A stretch of 64,000 bases of DNA from JAHELQ01 sp964491915 (GCA_964491915.1 CAZBHS010000029.1:9581-73580); one strand, 5' to 3'; positions 46,401-56,781 are shown, numbered from the stretch's first letter. The notes: a model not told the origin generated them from the letters alone. Translations and numbers: made by a program.

Positions 46401-49400
46401 TGGAGGGTTGCGTTCGTATTTGCGGCGGCAAGTGCCAGATTATATGATTCCCGCATATTTTATCGACATAGACAGGATCCCTCTCACAGCCCACGGAAAA
46501 ATCGACCGCGACGCCTTGCCGGATCCATTGGAGCAAGCGGGCAACCCCTCGGCCGAAGACATGATGCCGCGGGACAACGTGGAAGCGGAGGTGCAAAACC
46601 TATGGCGCACTATTCTCGACCATGAAGCCCCCATCGGCATTGATAGGGATTTTTTCCAAATCGGCGGCCACTCATTGAAAGCTTCGATTTTGGCGGAAGA
46701 GATTAAGCGAACCTTCGGCGTCACATTGTCGCTGGCTGAATTTTTCCAGAATCCCTTCATCCGCGCTGTCGCGGATACGATCCGGCAACGTTCGCCAATG
46801 GAAGAACAAGATGATATCACTCCTATCGAAGATAGAGATTATTACCTTCAATCGGCGGCCCAACAGCGGTTGTTCTTTCTGGACCGGGTGGAAGGGATCG
46901 ATACCAGTTACAATATGCCGGCGGCGTTCAAGATCGACGGCCCCCTCGATGTGGCGAAGCTGGAAGCGGTCTTCGGGCAGTTGGCCGAGCGTCATGAGTC
47001 GCTTCGCACCTATTTTTGCCTGCATGACGATCTCCCGGTGCAGCGAGTGGCGCGGCAAATCGAGGTGGCCGTCGATGTGGAGGATCGTCCCCAGGGATTG
47101 GGAGCTTCCGCTCATGAGGTGGTCGAAGACTTCATCCGGCCCTTCCGGCTGGACCGGCCGCCCCTCTGGCGGGTCAAGCTCATTGGCACGGGGCCGGATG
47201 AGCGTCTGCTTCTCTTCGACATGCATCATATNNNNNNNNNNCATCGGCGACGGTACTACCATCGGCGTTTTGGTGGGGGAATTGACGGCCCTGTATAGCG
47301 GCGAGGCCTTACAACCGTTGGCGGTCCAATACCGTGACTTTTCCCATTGGCAACAGCGGAGCGCCCGCTCGTCCCGCGTTAAAAAACAAATGGATTACTG
47401 GCTCGAGTTGTTGTCGGGGGATATTCCCCGAGTGCGATTGCCGGTGGACTTTCCCCGGCCGGCGGTGATGTCGTTTGCCGGGGCGCATTATCAGTTCCGC
47501 TTCGAAGGGCGCCTCGATACCGGAGAGGAGACTCTCTACATGAAGCTGTTGACGGCCCTGAACATCCTGCTCTTCAAATATGGCGGGCAAGAAGACATCA
47601 TCGCCGGCAGCGGTATCGCCGGACGGCGGCATGCCAGACTCCAACATGTGGCGGGGATGTTTGTCAACGCGCTGGCGACACGGAATTTCCCTCAAAGTTC
47701 AAAAACCATCGATACATTCTCGAGAGAGGTGTCGGAGGCCGCGCTCCAGGCCTTTGAAAACCAGGATATTCAGTTTGAGGAATTGGTGGATAAACTCCAA
47801 TTGGAGAGGGATCCCTCCCGTAATCCATTGTTCGATGTGTGTCTGGTGGTGCAGAATTTTGAATTGCCGGCTCTTGACATGCAAGGGGTGACCATCCGGC
47901 CGGTGGAGTTCGAGAATCAAACCTCGAAATTCGACCTGTCCTTCTACGCCCGGGAAGACGAGGATGGGATTCATTTCAATATCGAATACGCCGTAGCGTT
48001 GTTCCGCCCCGGCACCATCGAGCGGATGTCGCGTCATTTTCGCAATCTGCTGCGGCAATTGGACCAAAGCCCCGAACGGGCCATCGGCTGCATCGATATC
48101 CTGGATGATAGCGAGCGACGCTGGTTGATCGAAGATCTGAATCAATCCCAACTGCCTGGAGCCTATGATGTTTCAGTGGTGGATTTATTTCACCGGCAAG
48201 CGAAAACGTCTGCCGACCGGGTCGCGGTCGGCCAACAGACCAATGAGCAAATCACCTACCGGCAATTGGTATTGACCACCAACCAATTGGCCCGTTACCT
48301 GGTGGAAGCAGTGGATAGCGGTCCCGGCCATCTGGTGGGGATTTTGCTCGACAATTCCATTGACGCGGTGTGCGCCATATTGGGGGCGCTGAAGGCGGGC
48401 TCGGCTTATGTCTTCATTGATCCTGAACTACCTGAGGGGCGGCAGCGGGCGATGATCGACGACGCCTCTCTATCGGTCTTGATTTCCAGCAAGTATTATA
48501 TCCGGCGGTTGAACCGGTTGTTATGGCAATGCCCGGCTCTTAAGACGTTTTTGTGTCTCGATTCTGAAAACGCCTGTTTTGAAGCTGAAGAAGAACAGAG
48601 TGAATTGATGGAGGAGAAGCTCTGGGAATATGTGGGGGAGACCGCCGCGGACGACATTGCCGGCGGCGGCTGGGTGTCGAGTTTTACCGGCCTTTCTTTT
48701 AGCCGGGAAGAGATGGATGAGTACAGCCTCAACATCCTCGAAAAACTCTCGCCCTATTGCGGTAAAGACACAAAGGCGCTGGAGATCGGGTGCGCTTCGG
48801 GCATCACTATGTTCCGTCTGGCGCCGTTGGTGGGAACCTATATTGGTTGCGACCTGTCGCAGGTGATCATCGATAAAAACCGTAGCCGCGTCCAGGAGGA
48901 AGGAATCGATAACATCGAGCTCTTCTGTTTGCCGGCCCACCGGATCGATGAACTGGCGGAACGGGAGTTCGACATCGTAATCATGAATAGCGTGATCCAG
49001 TCCTTCCACGGCCACAACTATCTGAGACAGGTTATCGAACGTGTCATCGGAGCGATGGCCTCCGAGGGGATTCTCTTTATCGGCGATGTAATGGATCTGG
49101 ATCTCGAGCATCGAATGAAAGCGGACCTCGACTCGTTTGCCCGTGAAAACCGGGACAAAGGATATCAAACCAAAACCGCCTGGGACGCGGAATTGTTTGT
49201 GTCGCGGCGATTTTTTGAAGATTTGCAGCATGAACTCCCAAATATCAAGAGTTGCAGCTTCTCATCAAAAATCCACACCATCCAAAACGAATTGACCGAC
49301 TACCGCTTCGACGCTGTGCTGGCCATCGACAAAGCCTGCAACCGACCGGAGCATCAGCTTCCCAAACACAAACTGCAACACGACCTCCGTCATGTGCGGC

Positions 49401-52186
49401 ACTATCCAAATCAAGAGATCGTCAATCCTATCTCTATGCGAGCGCCCGCGTATGTGATTTACACCTCCGGCACCAGCGGCAATCCCAAAGGGGTGTTGGT
49501 GGAGCATCAAAGTCTGGCCAATTATCTGGTGTGGGCGATGGGGCAATACTCCGTAAACGGGCGGGGTATCGTTCCCTTGTACACCAATTTGGCGTTTGAT
49601 TTGACAGTCACCTCTATTTATCTACCCCTTCTAATGGGAAAAACCTTGTGGGCGTTCCCCAAAGCCGGCGACTCGATGCCCATCCTCCAGGTGTTGAAGA
49701 TGGGCTCGATTGATATTCTCAAGGCGACGCCGTCCCACCTCTCTATTTTTTCAGAATCATCCCATCCGCTTCCCGCCGTCGGCAATCTGATTGTAGGGGG
49801 AGAGGAGCTGACACACAGGTTGGCCGCCGAAATTACTCATTTACTGGACAATCAGGTGGCTATCTACAATGAGTACGGCCCCACCGAAGCAACGGTCGGC
49901 TGCATGATTCATCGCTTCGAGCCCGGCTCGAAGAAGCGTCGCCACCCGGAGTACGGCGTTCCCATCGGCCGGCCCGCGGCCAACGCCGCCATCTACATTC
50001 TGGATGGAGATCTGCGCCCGGTTCCCATCAACGGCATCGGCGAACTTTACATCGGAGGCGTTCCTCTAGCCCGCGGTTATCTCAATCAACCGGAAATGAC
50101 GGCGGAGCGGTTTGTCGAGAATCCCTTCGGCCATGGAAAGATGTACAGGACCGGCGATTTGGCGGTGACGCGCAGCGATGGAACTATCGAATTCCGGGGG
50201 CGCGTCGATCGGCAGGTCAAAATCCGCGGCCATAGAATCGAGCTTCAGGAGGTGCAAAACAGAATTGCCGCGCATCCACACATTAGCGATTGTGTGGTGA
50301 TTGTTTCCCCTGATTACGGTCTCTGCGGCTATGTGACGGCTGTGGGCCCATTGGATGGGGACAGGCTTCGCCAATCGCTGGCGGAGGAACTTCCCGCCAC
50401 CATGATTCCCGCCTTCTTTATCCACATCGACGAGTTCCCCCTCACCCAAAACGGCAAAGTGGATATTCGGCGATTACCCGCCCCTATGATGGAAGGCTGC
50501 GATGAAGACGATACGGAAGCGGAACTGCCGGAGACCGAAATCGAGAGGGAGCTCTTCGATGTTTGGTCTCGGATTCTGGGGATCCGCAATGTTCCGGCCA
50601 CAGCGAATTTCTTTCGGCTGGGAGGCGATTCCATCAAGGTCATCCAGGTGGCGTCGCGGCTTCAGAAGCGGGGGCTCGCCGTTGAGATCAAAGATTTTTT
50701 CCTCAACCCCACAATCCGCGACCTGGCGCCGTTTGTGACGAGATTCCGTTCTTCCATCAGCCAGGAAGAAATCAGGGGACAGGTACCGTTCACTCCAATC
50801 CAACATTGGTTTTTGTCACATGTAAAGGTTTCTCCCCATCATTATAACCAGGCGGTGCTGGCGCGGCGGCAGGGCAGGCTGGCGGAGCCGGTGGTCCGCG
50901 AGGCGTTCCGGCTCATCGCCGGTCATCATGACGCGTTGCGCATGATTGTGGAAGAGGTTGATGGAGAGCTGCTTCAGAGGAATAGGGGAATCGACGGCGA
51001 CGTGTTGTTCGATCTTGAATGCCGGGATGTGGCGGATCGAACGGATCCCGAGGCAACGATTCATCGGATATCGGAACGCATGCAAGCTTCCATCGATTTG
51101 GAGAAGGGACCTCTGGTTAAGTTGGGATTGTTTTACACAAAACGTTCTTCTTATTTATTGATATGTATCCACCATCTGGTGATGGACGGTGTGTCGTGGC
51201 GAATTTTATTCGAGGACTTGAGCATGGCAATCGGTCTTCTTGAAGGGGACGAAAACGCACCGGTTAAATTACCGCCGAAGACCCATTCGTATATGGTTTG
51301 GGCGCAAACCTTGATTGATTATAGCTCCAGCCGGCAATTGCTGGAAGAATTGCCCTATTGGCAAAACCTGACCGGTTCAGGCTATCGAGAACTTCAACCG
51401 GAGCGAAGCCTTCAAGCCGAAGCCGATACGCACGCCTTCTGCAAAACAGCCGGGTTCCAACTGCAGGCCGGAGTCACGGAGCGTTTGCTCGCCGATGTTC
51501 ACAACGCCTATCACACCACCATCAACGACATATTGTTGGCGGCGGTGGCAATCGCCCTTTGCAACTGGTTGGGCCGCCGGGAGGTCGGTATTCTTCTGGA
51601 AGGGCATGGACGCGAACAGGTTTCGCCGGGCCTTGACATCACCCGCACCATCGGTTGGTTCACCAGCCGCTTCCCGGTGGTGTTGGCGGTGAACGATCCC
51701 AATGACCCGGGCGCCACCGTCAAAGCCGTGAAAGAGACATTGAGGAAGGTTCCCAACAACGGCATTGGTTATGGAATTTTGCGATACCTGACCCCCCGGC
51801 GGTTGAGAGGGGGCTCTCTGGAGGGACCCGAACCCGCCGTCGCCTTCAATTACCTGGGGCAGGTGGGGGAGGAGGCGGACGGCGAATTTGAGTTTCGCCC
51901 ATTGCCGGCGGAGCAGAGCCGCCACAGGAACCAGGAGCGAACATCGGTTCTGGAGATCGATGGTTTGGTGCAATCGGGCCGGCTGTATCTGACTGTCTCT
52001 TATCATTCAGCTCAATTCGACGCACAAAGAATCGACGCGCTTTTAGTCGAACTAGAGTCCAGTTTGCAGACCATCATCCGCCATTGTTGTCAACAGGAAG
52101 ATCAGGAGTTCACCCTCAGCGATTTTAGCGACGACTCAATCGATGAGGAGGATCTCGACGCAATCATCGGAGAATTGGAGATGTGA
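37495..52186 (+). CDS. Hybrid PKS-NRPS protein 2: KS-AT-ACP-C-A-PCP-C-A-PCP-C-A(MT)-PCP-E
   Basis: One gene of about 4,890 residues once assembly errors are removed: dropping the 10 N at 47232 restores the frame and gives the condensation motif HHIIGDG, and the total becomes an exact number of codons. Positions: KS 37510-38970 (N-terminal part corrupted, see 37577-37803; TACSTSL, ETHGTGTILGDP present), AT 39270-40050 (GYSFGE; the HAFH site reads SPMH, specificity unclear), ACP 40340-40550, C 40590-41890, A 41940-43390 (code D-A-L-F-L-G-I-V-I-K, unassigned), PCP, C 43690-44960, A 45000-46530 (D-A-W-T-V-A-A-I-C-K, phenylalanine), PCP, C 46830-48110, A 48150-50490 (D-L-T-K-I-G-E-V-G-K, asparagine) carrying a methyltransferase insert at 48600-49330, PCP 50530-50740 (GGDSIK, the type found before epimerases), E 50770-52080 (HHLVMDGVSWR, EGHGRE, TIGWFTS). 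It ends with an acidic tail that may dock a further protein. No thioesterase. Confidence 0.9.
37577..37803 (+). other. Foreign ABC-transporter ATPase fragment inserted in KS (assembly chimera)
   Basis: Between FWENL and SIAELGDDELLDAGV of the KS lies AT-rich sequence that does not belong to a ketosynthase. After the 10 N it reads GQLSGGECQRVAVVRAV, LILADEPTGALDSKN, the signature, Walker B and D-loop of a LolD/MacB-type ABC ATPase. The first part (NPSKIAENSINRLRDRGYK...) is unrecognised. Normal ketosynthases have only about ten residues here. The run of N sits inside the insert, so two contigs were joined across foreign ends. Confidence 0.9.
37657..37666. other. Assembly gap (10 N)
   Basis: Inside the foreign fragment; both flanks are non-native, so the join itself is suspect. 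Confidence 0.99.
47232..47241. other. Spurious assembly gap (10 N) causing apparent frameshift
   Basis: Left flank ends ...catcatat, right flank begins catcggcgacgg. Joined with no gap they read cat cat atc atc ggc gac gg, i.e. H-H-I-I-G-D-G, the HHxxxDG active site of a condensation domain, in frame on both sides. Confidence 0.95.
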
Positions 52187-52230
52187 AACGGCAAATTATT
52201 TTTCTGCCCTGCAAAAAGATAATATTCATT

Positions 52231-52258
52231 TTGAAAAAGAACCGCATTTGTGTACATT
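52231..52258 (+). promoter_or_regulatory. Possible sigma-70 promoter
   Basis: TTGAAA, 16-bp spacer, TACATT, 20 bp upstream of the 52279 ORF. Confidence 0.4.
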
Positions 52259-52278
52259 AATAGTAGGGAGGTTTTATT

Positions 52279-52386
52279 ATGCCTGAAAAACCGAAAGTTA
52301 AACATGAAACTAAAAAAAATCCCAAACGGACCCTAAAAGAGAAACGGAAGGAAAAAAAGGAGAAAGCGAAACATAAAACCTACTAG
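52279..52386 (+). CDS. 35-residue lysine-rich peptide
   Basis: ATG preceded by TAGGGAGGTTTTATT, an excellent ribosome-binding site. The product is almost entirely Lys, Glu, Pro, His and Arg (KPKVKHETKKNPKRT, EKRKEKKEKAKHK) with no hydrophobic core, so it is probably disordered and could bind nucleic acid or ribosomes. It lies in the gap between the NRPS end and the ROK kinase. Function unknown; similar tiny basic proteins are commonly missed. Confidence 0.55.
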   Translation: MPEKPKVKHETKKNPKRTLKEKRKEKKEKAKHKTY

Positions 52387-52472
52387 TGAGGTGGTGACCG
52401 CATTTTTATTGTTGCGCCCGGTTTGTTTTCGTGATAACGTATTACACTCGGCAATTGGAGGGTGTGGTTGTC

Positions 52473-53390
52473 ATGGAAGAAAGATACGCGATTGGAATTG
52501 ACTTAGGCGGAACAAAGGTTGAAGCAATCCTGCTGGATAGCCGGCGGAATGTAGTAGCCAGAGAGAGGATCCCCGCCGAAGCGTCAAAGGGCGTGGAGCG
52601 GGTGCTCGACAATATCGAAGCGGTCATCGCCAAAACCGCCGGAGCCTACCGGTACGAAGCTGTGGGTATCGGTACGCCCGGAGTTTATGTGGAGCGGGAC
52701 GACAGGATTTATGGAGCGTCCAATTCTCCGGCCTATGAGTTACCGGGCTTTATCTCCGCTCTCAGGAAGCGGTTGTCTGTTCCGGTATTGATTGAAAACG
52801 ACGCCAACTGCCTGGCGCTGGCGGAGTTCTTTTCTTCGTGCGTAGGTATCTATAGTCATGTGCTGGCTGTGATTTTAGGAACCGGAGTGGGTTCGGGACT
52901 GATACTGGATAACCGTTTGTATACCGGTCCCACCGGCGGGGGAGCCGAGTTTGGCCATACCTGCATCCAATTCGGCGGCCGTGTGTGCGGATGTGGAAAA
53001 AGGGGATGTGCCGAAGCCTATTTGTCGGGATCCAGTTTGACCCGCCGTTACGAAGAGATGACAGGACTCCAATTGGCAGTTCGGGATATCTACGAAAAAT
53101 ATCTGCTAGACAATATCGCAGCCGTGAAATTGTTCGAGGAGAGCTTCCGGTTGATGGGGGATTTTTTCGCCAACGCCGTCAATCTATTGGATGTGCAGGC
53201 CATCATCCTGGGGGGCGGGGTGTCGAATCTTCCTGTGTGGTATGACCGGGTGCCTCTATATCTCCAACAATCGATTTTCGGTGTGCCGCGGGGAACCATT
53301 CCCATTCTCAAAGCCAAATTAGGGGATTCCGCCGGTGTGTTCGGCGCCGCGTACCTGGCGTTGAGGCGCATGGGGCTCATGGAATTCTAA
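52473..53390 (+). CDS. ROK-family sugar kinase (glucokinase-like)
   Basis: 305 residues from the ATG at 52473 (GGAGGG upstream). ATP-binding DLGGTKVEA at the N-terminus, substrate and catalytic ENDANCLALAEF (about 108-119), LGTGVGSGLI, GGGAEFGHTCIQ, and the ROK zinc motif CGCGKRGCAEAYLSG (about 173-187). This pattern fits glucokinase/NAGK-like ROK kinases that phosphorylate a hexose with ATP in the cytosol; exact sugar cannot be told. The absence of an N-terminal winged helix rules out a NagC/XylR-type repressor. It is not obviously tied to the NRPS genes; a separate promoter was not identified. Confidence 0.88.
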   Translation: MEERYAIGIDLGGTKVEAILLDSRRNVVARERIPAEASKGVERVLDNIEAVIAKTAGAYRYEAVGIGTPGVYVERDDRIYGASNSPAYELPGFISALRKRLSVPVLIENDANCLALAEFFSSCVGIYSHVLAVILGTGVGSGLILDNRLYTGPTGGGAEFGHTCIQFGGRVCGCGKRGCAEAYLSGSSLTRRYEEMTGLQLAVRDIYEKYLLDNIAAVKLFEESFRLMGDFFANAVNLLDVQAIILGGGVSNLPVWYDRVPLYLQQSIFGVPRGTIPILKAKLGDSAGVFGAAYLALRRMGLMEF

Positions 53391-53418
53391 AAAGTTGCCC
53401 GAAAATACGGTCGTCCCC

Positions 53419-53447
53419 TTGACATTCTCTAAATGAAATCTTATATT
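53419..53447 (+). promoter_or_regulatory. Sigma-70-type promoter
   Basis: TTGACA (53419-53424), 17-bp spacer, TATATT (53442-53447), upstream of the flavoprotein gene. Confidence 0.65.
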
Positions 53448-53544
53448 GCTAGTATACAATGACGGACTTTGCAAAAAAACGAGGTACAAAAGAAGGACGC
53501 CTTTTTTGCGGGTATATTTTTAACTCTTTTTATTGGAGACTAAT

Positions 53545-55554
53545 ATGAGAAAAGAAATCATTAAAGTTGACGAAATGTTTTTTACCCTCTATTCGCTGAA
53601 TACCTTGATTATAGGAAGCGGTCCCGCCGCACTGACCGCGGCCGCCCAATTACATGAGATGGGGCAGACAAACATCGCCATCGCCACCAGCCATTGGGCC
53701 GGCGGCGCCGCCAACGGGTGCAGAGGAGATAAACAGGCTTATTATAAATTGTCATTGGCGGGCATCGACCTTGATTCCCCCATGGATATGGCCAGCGATC
53801 TATTCAACAGCAAGGCGGTGCACGGCGATATCGCCCTGTGCGAAGCGCAAGGTTCCATCCAGGCGTTCTTCAACCTGGCAAACCTAAACGTACCGTTTCC
53901 CCATGATCGGTTCGGAGCCTTTGTAGGCTTCAAAAGCGATCACGATCCCCGTCAGCGGGGTACTACCGCGGGCCCCGACACCTCCAAGAAGATCTACGCC
54001 CAACTCTCCAAACGGGTCAAGGATCTGGATATTCCTATTCTGGAGGAACATGAGGTGTTTTCTCTGATGACAAAGATCGAAGGCGACGAACGCCACATTG
54101 TCGGCGCCATCGCTTTTGATAAAAAAGGGGTGGAGTCGGAGAATCTCGGCATCGTGGTGTTCAATGCCGTGAATATCGTCCTGGCCACCGGCGGACCCGG
54201 CGGGATCTACAAGCACTCCACCTACCCGGAGACCCAATTGGGCTCCATGGGTATGGCCATCGAGGCGGGAGCTGTGGCCAACAATTTGATGGAGAGTCAA
54301 TTCGGACTGGCTTCATTGAAGTACAACACTCTGATTTCCGGCGCCATGCAGCATGTCATCCCCCGTTACGTGTCCACCGATCAGGACGGCAATGACGAAC
54401 AAGAATTTTTGAGCAATTATTTCCCGGACATAGGGGCTCTGGCCAACACTATTTTCCAGAAAGGGGAGCAGTGGGTCTTTGACGCCCGTACCGCCGAGTT
54501 TCCCGGCGCATCGCTGATCGATGTATTGGTTCACCGGGAGATCGCCCGCAAAGGTAGACGGGTGTTTCTAGATTATTCCCGCAATCCGGGTGCGGTGGGC
54601 GCGCTCTCGGGATTTTCATTGAACAATCTGGACAAAAAGTCCTTCGCATATTTAAAAAACTCCAGCGCCACTCAAATGAATCCGTTCCAGCGGCTCCAGA
54701 ATCTCAACCCCCAATTGGTTGAAATCTTCAAGGGGATGGAGGTCAATCTGGCTCGCGAATATCTAGAAATCGGATTGTGCGCCCATCATAGTAACGGCGG
54801 CCTGAAAAGCAATATCTGGTGGGAATCCAATGTGAAGCACCTCTTCCCGGTGGGGGAGATCAACGGTAGCCAGGGAGTGTATCCTCCCGGCGGTTCATCG
54901 CTAAACGCCGGGCAAGTGGGGGGCATCAGAAGCGCCATGTATATCTCGAAGCGGTACAACGCCGTTCCCCTCGACGTGAACGAATTTATGAGAATCGTCA
55001 AAGAGCAGATCAGCCGGAAGTACTTGTTTGCCAAACGTATCGTTGATGTCAGGGCTGGAAGTAAAACTGTGATCCGTGAATCACGCCGCGACATGCAGGA
55101 GCGGATGACTGCGGTGGCAGGCCATTTCAGGGACATAAAAAAGATAAAAAAAGCTGTGATCGACGCATGGAATCTTCATTACCGCCTGGAAAACGAGATG
55201 AAAATCCAGGCGCTGTCGGAATTGCCCGACGCTTTTAAAAATATCGATCTCTGCCTGACCCATATTTTGTTTTTGGAAGCGGTGGAAGAATATATTTCCA
55301 AAGGCGGCAAGAGCCGGGGTTCTTATATGGTTGCGGATCCACAAGGCCAATTGCCATGCCGCGGCCTTGAAGAGGAATGGAAGTATGGAGTGAATCCGGC
55401 TGATTCGCCGCTGGATAAAAAGGTTCTGGAAATCCACCTGGGGGAACACAACCAGGTGATGAAGGCTTGGGTGGATGTGCGGCCGATTCCCCAGGAGTTA
55501 TCGGATTTTGAAGACACCTGGAATAAATTCCAGGCCAACTACATTGTCCGGTAA
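53545..55554 (+). CDS. FAD-dependent oxidoreductase, fumarate reductase/succinate dehydrogenase flavoprotein-like
   Basis: 669 residues from the ATG at 53545 (TTGGAG upstream). The dinucleotide fold is at the N-terminus (TLIIGSGPAALTAAAQL), followed by a SHWAGGAANGCRGDKQ motif resembling the FAD-binding and substrate loop of fumarate reductase/L-aspartate oxidase flavoproteins, VLATGGPGGIYKHSTYP (about 218-234), an active-site-type H-N/HSNGGLKSN (about 415-423), and the FAD-binding GEINGSQGVYPPGGSSLNAGQVGG near 447-470 (landmark). No Tat signal, so it is probably cytosolic. It is followed, 54 bp away, by a flavinylated FMN/Fe-S membrane protein that could supply electrons. Substrate not deducible; assigning it to fumarate specifically would be premature. 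Confidence 0.75.
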   Translation: MRKEIIKVDEMFFTLYSLNTLIIGSGPAALTAAAQLHEMGQTNIAIATSHWAGGAANGCRGDKQAYYKLSLAGIDLDSPMDMASDLFNSKAVHGDIALCEAQGSIQAFFNLANLNVPFPHDRFGAFVGFKSDHDPRQRGTTAGPDTSKKIYAQLSKRVKDLDIPILEEHEVFSLMTKIEGDERHIVGAIAFDKKGVESENLGIVVFNAVNIVLATGGPGGIYKHSTYPETQLGSMGMAIEAGAVANNLMESQFGLASLKYNTLISGAMQHVIPRYVSTDQDGNDEQEFLSNYFPDIGALANTIFQKGEQWVFDARTAEFPGASLIDVLVHREIARKGRRVFLDYSRNPGAVGALSGFSLNNLDKKSFAYLKNSSATQMNPFQRLQNLNPQLVEIFKGMEVNLAREYLEIGLCAHHSNGGLKSNIWWESNVKHLFPVGEINGSQGVYPPGGSSLNAGQVGGIRSAMYISKRYNAVPLDVNEFMRIVKEQISRKYLFAKRIVDVRAGSKTVIRESRRDMQERMTAVAGHFRDIKKIKKAVIDAWNLHYRLENEMKIQALSELPDAFKNIDLCLTHILFLEAVEEYISKGGKSRGSYMVADPQGQLPCRGLEEEWKYGVNPADSPLDKKVLEIHLGEHNQVMKAWVDVRPIPQELSDFEDTWNKFQANYIVR

Positions 55555-55608
55555 TTGCAAAAAAATTCCGGTTTAGGTACAATACCTCCTTTCAAACAAG
55601 GATAGAAC

Positions 55609-56781
55609 ATGCAGGAAATCAAACATAAAACGTCTAATAAAAAGTTGGAACGGATCTTGGGCGTCATCGCCCTGGTGTTGGTGGTTATTGCCTGGGTGGC
55701 GGGGACCTTTCAGGCGTCGGTGGATATCACCCCCCGGCTTCATGAGGCGATAGCCGGTAGTTCACGGATCGAACCGGCGGGAGACGCGGTTTACAAGGTT
55801 TTTACCAAAAAAGAAAACGAAATGCTGGCCGGTTTCCTGGCGGTGGCCTCCGGTCATGGTTTCGGCGGACAAATGACAGTGGTGGTGGCCACCGGTTTGG
55901 CGGGGAATATCACCAATGTGGCGCTGGTGAATCATAGAGAGACCGCTCCTTTCATGCGCCGGGTATTATCAAAGGATTATTTAGCCTCATTGCAGGGGAA
56001 AAATTATATCGAGTGCTTCACCATCGGCGAAGATCTGGATGGCGTGGCGGGCGCAACCTATACATCCCGCGCTCTGGCGGACGCGGCGCGGCGCGGGGCT
56101 CGACAAATCGCCTCGCAAATATTGAATTACAAGGTCCTGGAAGAGGAATCTCCGGCGGTGGAGTTCGGCGTCGAGGAGATTCTCTTGATCGCCCTCTTCC
56201 TGATGGCGTTTCTCGGGACTCGTTCATGGTTCAAGTACAAAAAGATTGCCCGCTGGGTCAATCTGCTGCTCTCCATGGTGATTTTGGGCTTCATGTTCAA
56301 CAAACCCCTGACCTTGATCTACATCAATAAAATGTTGCTGGGATTCTGGCCCGCCTGGCAAACCCATTTGTATTGGTATATGATGCTGGCCTTCGTGCTG
56401 CTGTTCATTATCATTGAAGGAAAGAATCTGTATTGCGACCGGGTCTGTCCCTTTGGAGCCGTCCAGGAATCCATCGGCGCCATCGGCGGAGCCAAATTCA
56501 AATTTCCCCCCATGATTCACCGCATCCTGCGCTGGATTCAAAAGATCCTGGCGTTACTCCTGGTGCTTTCGGCCTTAGTCACTACCAATCCAGCCACATT
56601 CAATTACGAAGTGTTCGGGGCGTTGTTCCATTTGGTGGGATCAAATTTCCTGTTCATCCTATTGGGCCTGGTTTTGGTGTCATCCCTCCTGATCAAACGC
56701 CCCTGGTGCTACTATCTCTGTCCCATCCGTCCGCTAACGGACCTAATGATCACCTTAAGAAACTGGATCAAACGAACATAA
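55609..56781 (+). CDS. FMN-binding/NosR-like membrane protein with 4Fe-4S motifs
   Basis: 390 residues. N-terminal TM helix (about 15-34), then an extracytoplasmic FMN_bind domain with the flavinylation motif DGVAGATYTS (about 145-154), whose Thr normally carries FMN covalently through phosphoester linkage by ApbE. Then come four or more TM helices (about 185-380) and two cysteine clusters, CDRVCPFGAVQ (about 276-286) and CYYLCPIRPL (about 366-375), as in the C-terminal half of NosR and related polyferredoxin-type proteins. It should pass electrons between the membrane quinol pool or ferredoxins and an extracytoplasmic acceptor. No ApbE gene is in the window. Clear partner of the upstream FAD protein. 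Confidence 0.85.
   Translation: MQEIKHKTSNKKLERILGVIALVLVVIAWVAGTFQASVDITPRLHEAIAGSSRIEPAGDAVYKVFTKKENEMLAGFLAVASGHGFGGQMTVVVATGLAGNITNVALVNHRETAPFMRRVLSKDYLASLQGKNYIECFTIGEDLDGVAGATYTSRALADAARRGARQIASQILNYKVLEEESPAVEFGVEEILLIALFLMAFLGTRSWFKYKKIARWVNLLLSMVILGFMFNKPLTLIYINKMLLGFWPAWQTHLYWYMMLAFVLLFIIIEGKNLYCDRVCPFGAVQESIGAIGGAKFKFPPMIHRILRWIQKILALLLVLSALVTTNPATFNYEVFGALFHLVGSNFLFILLGLVLVSSLLIKRPWCYYLCPIRPLTDLMITLRNWIKRT

Noticed and set aside
37495..52186. Two separate synthetase genes (ending about 47298 and starting about 46811)
   Set aside because: The break is an artefact of the 10-N run; flanks join in frame at an active-site motif.
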